NCBI RefSeq assembly: GCF_026967795.1
Contig: NZ_JAPVBH010000008.1
Location: forward strand, 1 to 64,000
Length of the DNA: 64,000 bases
Source of the DNA: Modestobacter sp. VKM Ac-2986
GTDB lineage: Bacteria; Actinomycetota; Actinomycetes; Mycobacteriales; Geodermatophilaceae
Reading direction: 5' to 3'
The notes below the pieces were generated by a model. It did not search any database, had not been told where the DNA came from, and saw only the letters and a list, made by a program, of their open reading frames with translations. This document shows, piece after piece, positions 18,148 to 26,728 of this stretch; position 1 is the first letter of the stretch; every line of letters starts with the position of its first letter. The position numbers were made by a program, and so were the translations under genes.

Positions 18148-18978
18148 TCAGATCACGTCGGCGAAGGAACGCTGGGCGCGGTTGAAGTAGGCCACGCCGC
18201 TGACCAGCAGGACCCCTGCGCTGACGACCGAGACCAGCAGCTGCCACCCGGGCCACGGCGTCCCCAGGAAGGACCAGCGCCCGAGGGCGATGACGCCCAC
18301 CATCGGGTTGACCGCGTACAGCTGCGCCTGCCACCCGGACAGGGCAGTGGCGGCGTAGGCGACGGGACTGGCGAACAGCAGCACCTGCAGGACCGGCCCC
18401 ACCGCGTGCTGGACGTCCCGGTACCGCACGTTCAGCGCCGACAGCCACAGCGCGGCGCCGAGGGCGGTGACCACCATGAGCACCAGCCAGAGCGGGGCTG
18501 CCAGCAGCCGCCAGGTCGGGCCCACCCCGTAGACCACGGTGGCGACCTCGACCAGGACGAGGGAGACGGCCAGGTCGACACCCGGGGAGAGCAGCGCGGC
18601 CGCCGGGGCGGCCATCCGCGGGAAGTAGACCTTGCTGACCAGGCTGGCGTTGGCCACCAGCACCTGGCCCCCCGCGGTCACCGACGTCGAGAAGTAGGTC
18701 CAGCTCACCATCCCCACCAGCGCGAAGACCGGGTACGGGACGCCCTGACTGCTCACCCCGGCCAGCCGGCTGAAGACCAGCGTGAACACGACGACGCTCG
18801 CGATGGGCTGGGCGAGCACCCAGATCGCGCCGAGCACCGCCTGGCGGTAGCGCAGCTTGACGTCGCGGACGGCGAAGTACCAGATGAGGTCGCGGGAACG
18901 CCACAACGCCGTCCAGGCCCGGTCCTGGACCATGCCCCGCGCGGTGTTCTCCGTCCAGGGGCCGAGGTGGTCGCTCAC
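18148..18978 (-). CDS. wzm: polysaccharide ABC exporter, permease subunit (Wzm/RfbA/TagG type)
   Basis: Six membrane segments of the ABC-2 exporter family, starting with RDLIWYFAVRDVKLRYRQAVLGAIW, the amphipathic helix plus first TM seen in Wzm/TagG proteins, and containing LNVRYRDVQHAVGPVLQ before TM5, the conserved ABC-2 gate region. It partners the ATPase encoded immediately downstream with no spacer. GTG 18978 is chosen since upstream in-frame sequence does not look native; no strong ribosome site is seen. 276 residues, normal for the family. Confidence 0.87.
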   Translation of the reverse strand: MSDHLGPWTENTARGMVQDRAWTALWRSRDLIWYFAVRDVKLRYRQAVLGAIWVLAQPIASVVVFTLVFSRLAGVSSQGVPYPVFALVGMVSWTYFSTSVTAGGQVLVANASLVSKVYFPRMAAPAAALLSPGVDLAVSLVLVEVATVVYGVGPTWRLLAAPLWLVLMVVTALGAALWLSALNVRYRDVQHAVGPVLQVLLFASPVAYAATALSGWQAQLYAVNPMVGVIALGRWSFLGTPWPGWQLLVSVVSAGVLLVSGVAYFNRAQRSFADVI

Positions 18979-19240
18979 GGGCGGGGCCACCGGTCGGCCA
19001 GTCGTGTCACGGGACCCTCTCGGTGGACTGCGTGCCTGCGCGGACCATTCTGGCGGGAGGGTGCCACGGCCCGGGCGGTGACCTGCCCCACGTACCGCCG
19101 CACCTGCCACCGACGGGGTGGACGGACGCTCCCGCGGCGGCCCTGGCCGGGCCCGTGTCGCGTGTAACTTCGTCGGTGCCCTCGTCACGCCGTCCGGACC
19201 GGTGCGTCGCTGCGTCGACGCCCGAGCCCGAGAGGACCCC
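18979..19240. promoter_or_regulatory. divergent promoter region (exporter / GH16)
   Basis: 262 bases between the exporter operon and the secreted glucanase gene. The only clear element is AGAGG at 19231-19235, the ribosome site for GH16. No confident promoter boxes. Confidence 0.35.
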
Positions 19241-21352
19241 ATGTCCCGCAGGTCGCTCGTCGCCGTGCTGGCGGGCGTGCTGGTCGCAGCCCTCGCCGCC
19301 CTCGCCGTCGTGGTGCTGGTGCACCGCTCGTCGGTGACGGTCTCCGCGTCGTCCACGCGCGCCGGCACCGACGCCGGCGACCTGCTGGGCGGGGACGGCG
19401 ACGCGCCCGACGGTGACCGGGACGTGGCCTGGCAGAGCGACGGCGAGGCCGTCGGCGCCTGGGTGCGGCTGACCTGGCCCGAGCCCACCGAGGTCGACCA
19501 CGTGGAGGTCAGCACCCCCGGCGACCCGGCGACCGCCTTCGGCTCGGCCACGGTCGAGTTCGACGGGGGTCCCTCGGTGCTGGTCACGGCGGACGCGTCC
19601 GGCCGGGCCACGGCCGACTTCCCGGCCCGCCGCGTGTCGAGCGTCCGCCTCGTCATCGCCACCGTGCCGGACGGCGCGACGTCGGTCGCCCTGTCCTCCC
19701 TCACCGTCGACGACACCGGCTCCCCGGTCGCCACCAGCCCCCCGGCCCCCGGCAGCACCACCGTCACCAGCTCGAGCGACCCCGGCTCCGCGGGCGCCCT
19801 GGTCGACGGCGACGTCGCAGCGGGAGCCACCGGCGAGGCGTGGGCCGCAGCCGCCGACGACCCCTCCCCGTGGGTGGAGCTCGCCTGGCCGCAGCCGCGA
19901 CTGGTGGCCAGCGTCCAGGTCTTCGGCCCGGAGGGCACGGCCGGCGACCCCACCCAGGACCCCGACACCCCCCTGCACGGCGTGCTCCGCTTCAGCGACG
20001 GCAGCACCGTCCCGGTGTCGGGGATCGCCGCGGGTGGCGGACCGGCCACCACGCTGGCCTTCGCCCCGCGGACGGTGTCCGGCGTGCGCCTCGAGCTGGC
20101 GAGGACCGACCCCGCCGGGAGCACCCCCGTCTCGCTCCGCGAGCTCGCGGTCCACGACGCCGGCACCACGCCCCCGCCGTGGCCCCGCGGAGCCGACGGC
20201 CACGCGACCACGACGTACGCGGTGACGCCGCCCGACGCCGAGGACTGCTCCACCACGTCACCGGCCGTGGGCCGGTCCACCGGCGGTCAACTGGCCCTGG
20301 TGTGCCCCGCGCCCGGCTCCGCGGTGTCGGGGACGACGACCGTCGTCGTCGCCGGGCCCGCGGACACCGCGGTGTCCGCCACCGCGTACGTCGACCCGGC
20401 CGGCAGCGTGCCCGGCACCGTCCAGCAGGTGGCCGCGGGGACGACGGACGCCTCCGGCCGCGTGGCGCTGACCGTCGACACGAGCGTCCTCGCGGCGGGG
20501 CCCACGGCCCTGCGGGTCGACCTCGCGGCCCCCGCGGGCTCGACACCTGCCGTGCCGGTGTACGTGCAGCTGGTCAACCGGTCGGGCGTGGCGCTCGACG
20601 GCGAGAGCCACGCCCCGGCGGGGATGACGCTGCAGCACGCCGAGGAGTTCACCGACCCGCTGTCGATCAGCCGGACCGGCGCGGGCAGCCAGTACGCCGC
20701 CACCAAGCCCTCCTACGAGCAGGGCGGGACCTTCGGGGAGGCGTCCTTCGCCGACCCGGCCGACGGCGGCGGGACGCTCGCGACGCTCGACTCCTCCTAC
20801 CTCCGGATCCGGACCCAGGGCACGGACCCGGAGGGACGGACGCACGAGAGCGGCATCCTCTCCTCCGCCCGGGTCGGGGGCAGCGGCTTCGCCGCCCAGT
20901 ACGGCTACTTCGAGGCCCGCATGCTCGGCGCCCCCGGCACCGGCTCCTGGCCGGCCTTCTGGATGCTCGACACCGAGAACACCACCCCCCGCGGCCCCAC
21001 CGCCGGTGAGATCGACGCCGTCGAGCTCTACGGCCACGACACCACCGGCACCTGCCACACCGGCCACAACTGGGGCTACGGCGTCGACGACGGGGGCGTC
21101 GCCACCTGCATCCAGGACACCATCACCGACTGGGCGCTGAGCTGGCACACCTACGGCGTCCGCTTCCTCCCCGACGGCGCCGACTTCTACATCGACGGCG
21201 TCCGCGTCGCCCAGTACACCGGCCTGCGCCAGTCCGCCGACCCCTACTACTTCCTCGTCGACCTCGCCCTCGGCGGCGGCTGGCCCGTCGACCTGGCCCC
21301 CACCGGCGACACCACCGACCTCTACGTCGACTGGATCCGCGCCTACACCTGA
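19241..21352 (+). CDS. secreted glycoside hydrolase family 16 with two discoidin-like domains
   Basis: Residues 1-27 form a signal/anchor (RRSLVAVLAGVLVAALAALAVVVLV). Two F5/8-type C (discoidin-like, carbohydrate-binding) repeats follow at about 32-165 and 170-305, the first with WQSDGEAVGAWVRLTWPEPTEV. After a spacer, the catalytic beta-jelly-roll occupies about 465-703. The GH16 signature GEIDAVELYG places nucleophile Glu590 and acid/base Glu595, both intact. Likely substrates are beta-1,3 or mixed beta-glucans or the organism's own exopolymer. ATG 19241 follows AGAGG. 703 residues. A decayed partial copy lies at 22772-23401. Confidence 0.88.
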   Translation: MSRRSLVAVLAGVLVAALAALAVVVLVHRSSVTVSASSTRAGTDAGDLLGGDGDAPDGDRDVAWQSDGEAVGAWVRLTWPEPTEVDHVEVSTPGDPATAFGSATVEFDGGPSVLVTADASGRATADFPARRVSSVRLVIATVPDGATSVALSSLTVDDTGSPVATSPPAPGSTTVTSSSDPGSAGALVDGDVAAGATGEAWAAAADDPSPWVELAWPQPRLVASVQVFGPEGTAGDPTQDPDTPLHGVLRFSDGSTVPVSGIAAGGGPATTLAFAPRTVSGVRLELARTDPAGSTPVSLRELAVHDAGTTPPPWPRGADGHATTTYAVTPPDAEDCSTTSPAVGRSTGGQLALVCPAPGSAVSGTTTVVVAGPADTAVSATAYVDPAGSVPGTVQQVAAGTTDASGRVALTVDTSVLAAGPTALRVDLAAPAGSTPAVPVYVQLVNRSGVALDGESHAPAGMTLQHAEEFTDPLSISRTGAGSQYAATKPSYEQGGTFGEASFADPADGGGTLATLDSSYLRIRTQGTDPEGRTHESGILSSARVGGSGFAAQYGYFEARMLGAPGTGSWPAFWMLDTENTTPRGPTAGEIDAVELYGHDTTGTCHTGHNWGYGVDDGGVATCIQDTITDWALSWHTYGVRFLPDGADFYIDGVRVAQYTGLRQSADPYYFLVDLALGGGWPVDLAPTGDTTDLYVDWIRAYT

Positions 21353-21474
21353 CCGACCACCGACCGGACCTCCCCCACCGCGACGGTCAACCGGCAGGAT
21401 GAGCACGTGCCGAACCAGTACCCGCTCAGTCGCAGCACTCCCTCCGTGCAGTCGGTCACGGCCGGGTGCCGCCG

Positions 21475-22575
21475 GTGAACCAGCCCCGTGTCGTCCTCGT
21501 ACACGAGCGCTTCACCGAGTACGCGGGCTCGGAGGCGGTCGTCGAGCAGCTGGCCCGCGAGTGGCCCGACGCTCCGATCCACGCCCCCATCGGCCGGCCG
21601 GGCGTGCTGCCGGCCGACCTCGCGGCGCGGTTGCACACGACCCCGCTCAGCCGCCTGCTCCGCGGCTCGACCTACGCCCACCTGCTGCCGGCCCTCCCGG
21701 TGGCCATGAGCCGCCTGCCGCTGCCACCTGCCGACGTCGTGATCGCGTCCCACCACGCCTTCGCCACCCAGGTCGTGCGGGCCACCCCCGCGCCGGTCGT
21801 GGCCTACGTGCACACCCCCGCCCGCTGGGTCTGGGACCCCGCCATGCGCGCCGGCGAGTTCGGTGGACGCCTGGGCGAGGCGGCGCTCGGCGCCTTCTCG
21901 ACGGCCTTCCGCCCGCGCGACCGGGCGGCAGCGGCCCGCGTGCACACCCTCGTCGCCAACTCGACCGCCGTGGCCGAGCGCATCAGGAACTGGTGGGACC
22001 GTGACGCGACGGTCGTGCACCCGCCGGTGGACACCGAGTTCTACGTCCCCGACGAGTCCGTCGAACGGGAGCCCTTCTTCCTCATCGCCGGCCGCCTGGT
22101 GCCCTACAAGCGTCCCGACCTCGCCGTGCGGGCCGCGGCCCGCGCCGGGGTCCCCCTGGTCGTCGCCGGCAACGGCCGCATCCGTGCCGAGCTCGAGCAG
22201 CTGGCCGGGCCGGACACCCGCTTCGTCGGCCGGGTCGACGACGAGGGACTGCGCGACCTCTTCCGGCGCTGCCGCGCGCTGCTGATGCCCGGCGTCGAGG
22301 ACTTCGGCATCGTGCCGGTCGAGGCCCAGGCCTGCGGCGCGCCGGTCATCGCCATCGACGCCGGTGGCGCCCGGGACACGGTGCTGCCGGGTCGGACGGG
22401 TGAGCTGGTGCCGGTCACCGGCCCCGAGGAGGAGGTGGAGACCTGGTCCAGGCAGCTGCTGGCCTTCGACCCCACCGCCTACGACTCCCAGGACATCCGC
22501 CGGCACGCGGAGGCCTTCTCCCGGCTGGAGTTCCGGCGGGCGATGGCCGGCGTCGTGAGGGACGTGCTCGCCTAG
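21475..22575 (+). CDS. glycosyltransferase family 4 (mannosyltransferase-like)
   Basis: RVVLVHERFTEYAGSE is the GT4 N-terminal loop of WbaZ/MtfB-like mannosyltransferases. AYVHTPARWVWD near residue 105, FLIAGRLVPYKRPDLAV near 200 and VEDFGIVPVEAQACG near 275 (donor Glu motif) complete the family pattern. GTG 21475 fits the start of the first strand; GTG 21466 is three codons earlier and possible. The gene ends with TAG, which matters given the UAG selenocysteine codon elsewhere in the window. 366 residues. Last glycosyltransferase of the locus. Confidence 0.87.
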   Translation: MNQPRVVLVHERFTEYAGSEAVVEQLAREWPDAPIHAPIGRPGVLPADLAARLHTTPLSRLLRGSTYAHLLPALPVAMSRLPLPPADVVIASHHAFATQVVRATPAPVVAYVHTPARWVWDPAMRAGEFGGRLGEAALGAFSTAFRPRDRAAAARVHTLVANSTAVAERIRNWWDRDATVVHPPVDTEFYVPDESVEREPFFLIAGRLVPYKRPDLAVRAAARAGVPLVVAGNGRIRAELEQLAGPDTRFVGRVDDEGLRDLFRRCRALLMPGVEDFGIVPVEAQACGAPVIAIDAGGARDTVLPGRTGELVPVTGPEEEVETWSRQLLAFDPTAYDSQDIRRHAEAFSRLEFRRAMAGVVRDVLA

Positions 22576-22602
22576 GGCCGTCGTACGCCTCGTCCGGGAC
22601 AA

Positions 22603-22664
22603 CAGGCTCAGGGACCCCACGGTGCGCGTCCGCCTCAGGAACACGCTGGACGTCCCTGAGCCTG
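22603..22664. repeat. 13-bp perfect inverted repeat after the GT4 gene
   Basis: CAGGCTCAGGGAC (22603-22615) and GTCCCTGAGCCTG (22652-22664) are perfect arms around 36 bases. It begins 27 bases after the GT4 stop, so a terminator is possible, but the loop is long. It also lies near the edge of a decayed gene, so a relic of a mobile element cannot be excluded; no transposase is present. Confidence 0.55.
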
Positions 22665-22771
22665 GCCTCCTCGTCTCGTGACTTCGCGACCACAGGACGT
22701 CACAGCGGTCGCACGATCGTCGAGGCGTTCGACGGTGCGCGCCTGCGCACACCTGTGACCAGGCGGTCCTG

Positions 22772-23401
22772 ATGCCCGCAGGTGGCTGACCGTCATCTCG
22801 TCGGCGGTCGCCGTCCTGCTCATGACACTGGCCGCCTCGGGATGGGCGACCTGGTCGGGCGAGGCGCTGGCCACCGGGGTCCCGGGTACGCCACCCCGGA
22901 CCGGTCGCGACGGCGGCGAGCACCAGCACTGCGGAGCCGGGCGCCGACGTGGTGTGGCAGAGCGACGGGGAGACGGTCGGGGCCCTGGGTGGAGCTCACC
23001 TGGCCGGCCCCCACGGAGGTCGTCCACGTCCACGTCCGCGCAGCGGGGCCCGCGTCCTCCACCTCCTCCCGCCTCGATCTCAGCGAGGGCGGGCCGGTGT
23101 CCCTGACCCCGGGCCCGGACGGCGCGGTGGACGTCGCCTTCCCCGTGCGTGAGGTCACGACCGCACGGTTCGTCGTCACCGGCGCCCCGGCCGACGCCAC
23201 GTCGGTCGCACTCACCCGGCTCACCGTGGACCGGACGGGCGCCACGGCCTCGGTGGCACCAAGGCCGTGGGAAGGCACCGCAGCAGGAGGTACCACGGGC
23301 CCGGTAGGCACACTGACGGCCGGCCAGGCAGTGGCGTCGACCTCGAGTGCTCCTGCGGCCGCCGGGGCCCTCACGTCGACAGGATCCGCGCCCACACCTG
23401 A
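22772..23401 (+). pseudogene. decayed, internally deleted copy of the GH16 gene
   Basis: The copy begins ATG-CCCGCAGGT where the intact gene has ATGTCCCGCAGGT, a one-base loss that shifts the signal segment (LTVISSAVAVLLMTLAA) out of frame. VVWQSDGETVGA then appears in a second frame, and an extra C before the TGGGTGGAG run moves WVELTWPAPTEV onward into a third. Near 23375 the sequence jumps at GTCGAC straight to the last codons of the parent: VDRIRAHT-stop against VDWIRAYT-stop. The catalytic domain is absent. In the intact gene, GTCGAC occurs at 19802 and 21326, a spacing that fits a deletion between short repeats. It makes no functional product. Confidence 0.85.
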
Positions 23402-23534
23402 GGGGCGCACGGCCACCCAGCCGCGCGCCCGGTCCCGGAGGGGCGCGTGGTCGGCCGGTGGCGGCAGGGCGAGCCCACGGCTGCCACCTCCCACCGGTCT
23501 CGTGCGGCAGCTCAGCGCAGCGCCCGCGCACCGG

Positions 23535-23540
23535 TAGCGT
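23535..23540 (+). promoter_or_regulatory. -10 box for a probable leaderless transcript (SGNH gene)
   Basis: TAGCGT ends seven bases before ATG 23548, so transcription would start at or next to the ATG. There is no ribosome site in the gap. No clear -35. Confidence 0.4.
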
Positions 23541-23547
23541 CCGCGGC

Positions 23548-24315
23548 ATGGCGAGGCGGTGGGCGGGACGGGGGCCGCGACGGCGTGTCCTGGGCCAGCT
23601 CGAGCGGCCACCGCTGTGGGGTTCGATCGCCTTGGGCGTGAGCATCGCCCTGCTCGCAGGGCTGCTGGTGGTCCTCGGGACCGGAGCCCGCGTGGACCGT
23701 CCCACGGCAACGCCACCACTGGCCGCCCCGACCGCCGCCCCGGCGGCCGAGCCCACACCCACCGGACCCGCGATCGTCCGGCCCGCGCAGATCGCGCGCA
23801 TGCTGGTGCTGGGCGACGGCCTCAGCCTCGGACAGGGCGCGACCGACCCATCCGCCGGCTTTGCGGCCCTCGTCGAGGATGCCGTACCGCTGCCGTTCGC
23901 CTGGGACGTCCAGGCATCCGCCGGAGGGACCGTCGACGCGGTCTTCGACCAGGCCGACCTGCCCGACCGGACCGATGCCGTCGTCGTCGAGCTCGGCACC
24001 AACGACTGGGAAACGGTACCGGCGGCCCGGTTCGTCACGTCCTACCGCGACCGACTCGCCGGGCTGCGGGACCGCTACCCGGAGGCACTGCTGCTCTGCC
24101 TCGGGGTGTGGCAGCCGCCGTCCCGGCCGGAGACAGTCGGGTACGACGACGCCGTCCGGGCCGGCTGCGAGTCGGTGGGCGGCCGGTTCGTCCAGCTCTC
24201 CGACCTGTTCGCCGACCCGGCCAACCACCGGTCGGGCCAGGCGGACGCCAATCCCGGGGACGCCGGGTACCGCCTCATCGCCGACCGGGTCGTCGCCGAG
24301 CTGCGGGGCACCTAG
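23548..24315 (+). CDS. membrane-anchored SGNH-fold protein lacking catalytic Ser and His
   Basis: A single N-terminal TM (residues about 24-44) and a Pro/Ala/Thr linker lead to an SGNH/GDSL fold outside the membrane. Block I reads VLGDGLSLG, with Gly91 where the nucleophilic Ser of GDS(L) belongs. Block III ELGTND (about 149-153) is intact. Block V reads DANPGDAGY, with Asn235 in place of the catalytic His. Two of the three catalytic groups are thus missing, so binding rather than hydrolysis is likely, unless the nearby Ser93 substitutes. It ends with TAG. 255 residues. Confidence 0.78.
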   Translation: MARRWAGRGPRRRVLGQLERPPLWGSIALGVSIALLAGLLVVLGTGARVDRPTATPPLAAPTAAPAAEPTPTGPAIVRPAQIARMLVLGDGLSLGQGATDPSAGFAALVEDAVPLPFAWDVQASAGGTVDAVFDQADLPDRTDAVVVELGTNDWETVPAARFVTSYRDRLAGLRDRYPEALLLCLGVWQPPSRPETVGYDDAVRAGCESVGGRFVQLSDLFADPANHRSGQADANPGDAGYRLIADRVVAELRGT

Positions 24316-24394
24316 CCGCTGCCACCGGTTGGTGCGTGCCGGTCCGACCCGAGGCCGGACCCGTCGTCCACCGGGCTGGACCAGGCCACTGGGC

Positions 24395-24400
24395 TAGACT
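24395..24400 (+). promoter_or_regulatory. -10 box for a probable leaderless transcript (hydrolase-Mur-Ddl operon)
   Basis: TAGACT lies six bases before GTG 24407, with no Shine-Dalgarno sequence between. A weak hairpin (GGTCCG 24341-24346 / CGGACC 24356-24361) upstream could end the previous transcript. Confidence 0.4.
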
Positions 24401-24406
24401 CCGCAG

Positions 24407-25153
24407 GTGCTCGTCAGTCTCCTGGATGGTCGGTTCCTGGCCGAGCGATTCGGGAGCGAGCCCGACCGCGTGATCGCCCTGCACGGCTGGGGCCGCACCC
24501 GTCAGGACTGGGCCGGCGCGCTCGCCGGGGTCGGTGGCCTCGCCCTCGACCAGCCTGGATTCGGGTCTGCCGCACCTCCGCCGGCGGCCTGGGGCACCGA
24601 CGACTACGCCCGCTGGCTGCTCCCGCTGGTCGAGTCCCTCGACCGCCCTGTGCTGGTCGGTCACTCCTTCGGTGGGCGGGTCGCCGCCCAGCTGACCGCG
24701 ATGCGCCCGGAGCTCGTCGGCGGACTGCTGCTCACCGGCACCCCGCTGGTTCGCGCCGGCGCCGCCCCGAGGGCACCGCTGGCCTACCGCGTCCTGCGCA
24801 AGGCCGGGAAGCTGGGCATCCTGCCGGAGAAGCAGGTCGAGGCGGCCCGCAAGAAGTACGGCTCCGCCGACTACCGCAACGCCGAGGGCGTCATGCGTGA
24901 GGTCCTGGTCCGCACCGTCAATGAGGAGTACAGCAGCGTGCTCGATGCACTCGCCCGGTACGACGGCCCGATCGAGCTGGTCTGGGGCGCCGGTGACACG
25001 GCCGCGCCGCTGTCCACCGCCCGTCAGATCGCCGAGCGCACGGGCGGCACGCTGACCGTCGTCGACGACGCGGCGCACCTGCTGCAGCCCTCGCTCGACG
25101 ACGCGATCGACCAGCGGCTGCGCGCCCTCCTGGCCACCGGGACCGACGCGTGA
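24407..25153 (+). CDS. alpha/beta hydrolase
   Basis: Canonical small alpha/beta hydrolase: HGWG oxyanion-hole motif near residue 25, nucleophile elbow VGHSFGG near residues 86-91, acid Asp in VWGAGD near 199 and His in DAAHLLQ near 225. The full Ser-Asp-His triad is visible. 248 residues, no signal peptide, so cytoplasmic. Its TGA overlaps the next GTG, coupling it to a MurF-like ligase and, 55 bases further, a Ddl-like ligase. This suggests it acts on the same metabolite, for instance as thioesterase, esterase or amidase. Substrate unknown. Confidence 0.85.
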   Translation: MLVSLLDGRFLAERFGSEPDRVIALHGWGRTRQDWAGALAGVGGLALDQPGFGSAAPPPAAWGTDDYARWLLPLVESLDRPVLVGHSFGGRVAAQLTAMRPELVGGLLLTGTPLVRAGAAPRAPLAYRVLRKAGKLGILPEKQVEAARKKYGSADYRNAEGVMREVLVRTVNEEYSSVLDALARYDGPIELVWGAGDTAAPLSTARQIAERTGGTLTVVDDAAHLLQPSLDDAIDQRLRALLATGTDA

Positions 25154-26673
25154 GCGCCGGCCTCACCGCAGCCGAGTGGATGGCCATCGCCGCCGGCACC
25201 GCCGCCGCGGACCTCACCTGGTGGCGCGTCGCCCAGCGCGAGCACTACGAGCCCGGCCGCAACACCGCGGTGCTGCGCATGTGGGCCAGCCGCACGCCGG
25301 TGTCCGTGGTGCCCTACGCGGTCGGCGCCGTCTGCGCCGCGGGCGCCTTCCGCTACCCGGTGCTGGGCATCCCGGCTGCCCTGGCCGCCGCTGCGGCGCC
25401 GGTCGGGCTGGTCTTCCGCAAGCCGTTCCCCCGCCCGGCGTTCACCCAGCGGCTGCGCCGGCTCGCGGGCGGCACCGTGGCCGTGCAGGTGGCCGCCGCG
25501 GTCGCCTTCCGCTCCCCCACCGTCAGCGCAGCTCTGGTGCTGTTCACCGCGCCGGTCACCGACGCCGTCCTGGCCGCGCTCAAGCCGGTCGAGGCGAAGC
25601 TCGGCGAGAAGTTCGTGACCAGCGCCCGGGCCCGGCTGACCCAGGTCGCCCCCGACGTCGTCGCGATCACCGGCTCCTACGGCAAGACCTCGACCAAGGC
25701 CTACGTCGAGGCCCTGCTGGCGCCGGAGAAGAGCGTCTTCGCCAGCCCGGCCAGCTTCAACAACATGATGGGGCTGTCCCGCAGCATCAACGACGGGCTG
25801 TCCGGGTCCACCGAGGTGTTCGTCGCCGAGATGGGCACCTACGGCCCCGGTGAGATCCGCCGGCTGACGGAGACCTTCCCGCCCCGCATCGCCGCGATCA
25901 CCACCATCGGCGAGGCGCACCTGGAACGCATGGGCTCCCGCGCGGCCATCGTCACCGCCAAGCTCGAGATCACCGAGCGCGCCGAGATCGTCGTCCTCAA
26001 CATCGACGTGCCCGAGCTCGCCGAGGCCGCCGACCGGCTGCAGTCGTCCAAGACCGTCGTCCGGGTCTCCACCCGGCCCGACACCGTCGCCGACGTCCGC
26101 GTCGTGCCGGACGGCGGCGCGTGGGTGCTCACCGACGAGGGCCGCGGCACCACCCGGATCGCGACACCCCCTGGTGGCGGCCACCCGGTCAACCTGGCGA
26201 TCGCCACCGGCATCGCCCGGGTGCTGGGTGTCTCGTGGGCCAGCATCGAGGCCACCGTGGCCCGCAAGCTCCCCGGCGTCGCGCACCGCGCCGAGGCCTC
26301 GGTCAACGAGGCCGGCATCCACGTCATCGACGACACGTACAACGCCAACCCCGACGGCGCCGCCCAGGCACTGGCGCTGGCCCGTCAGCTCGGCGAAGGC
26401 CACCGGGTCTGGGTCGTGACCCCGGGCATGGTCGAGCTGGGCTCCTCCCAGGACCAGCGGAACCGCGAGTTCGCCGAGCAGGTCATGGCCACCCCGGGCG
26501 CGACGCTGGTCGTCGTCGGCGGCACCAACCGCCGTCCGCTGGTGGCCGGGTCGGCGCCCGACCGCACCGTGCTGGTCAACAGCCGGGTGGCGGCGATGGC
26601 CCACATCTCCGGCAAGGCCGAACCAGGGGACGTCGTACTGTTCGAGAACGACCTGCCTGATCACTACCCGTGA
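25150..26673 (+). CDS. membrane-anchored MurF-like Mur ligase
   Basis: Residues about 1-140 contain several hydrophobic segments not found in housekeeping MurF. The rest is a Mur ligase: ATP-binding AITGSYGKTSTK near 171-182, FNNMMGLSRSI near 204, EMGTYGPGEI near 228, TIGEAHLERMGS near 254 and the C-terminal DDTYNANPDG near 396, a MurF hallmark. It would join an amino-acid or D-Ala-D-Ala-like piece to a carboxylate. It is not in a dcw-type cluster, and the N-terminal extension is unusual, so a specialised role is likelier than cell-wall MurF. GTG 25150 overlaps the hydrolase stop. 507 residues. Confidence 0.82.
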   Translation: MSAGLTAAEWMAIAAGTAAADLTWWRVAQREHYEPGRNTAVLRMWASRTPVSVVPYAVGAVCAAGAFRYPVLGIPAALAAAAAPVGLVFRKPFPRPAFTQRLRRLAGGTVAVQVAAAVAFRSPTVSAALVLFTAPVTDAVLAALKPVEAKLGEKFVTSARARLTQVAPDVVAITGSYGKTSTKAYVEALLAPEKSVFASPASFNNMMGLSRSINDGLSGSTEVFVAEMGTYGPGEIRRLTETFPPRIAAITTIGEAHLERMGSRAAIVTAKLEITERAEIVVLNIDVPELAEAADRLQSSKTVVRVSTRPDTVADVRVVPDGGAWVLTDEGRGTTRIATPPGGGHPVNLAIATGIARVLGVSWASIEATVARKLPGVAHRAEASVNEAGIHVIDDTYNANPDGAAQALALARQLGEGHRVWVVTPGMVELGSSQDQRNREFAEQVMATPGATLVVVGGTNRRPLVAGSAPDRTVLVNSRVAAMAHISGKAEPGDVVLFENDLPDHYP

Positions 26674-26728
26674 CCGGTAGCGCCCCCGACAGCTGGTCAG
26701 CCACGCCCCCCAGGCAGCAGGAGGAACG

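Noticed and set aside
22782-23537. A 251-residue plus-strand gene with discoidin-like sequence
   Set aside because: Only its middle is homologous to the GH16 protein; the matching parts on either side are in other frames, so it is a frameshifted relic.
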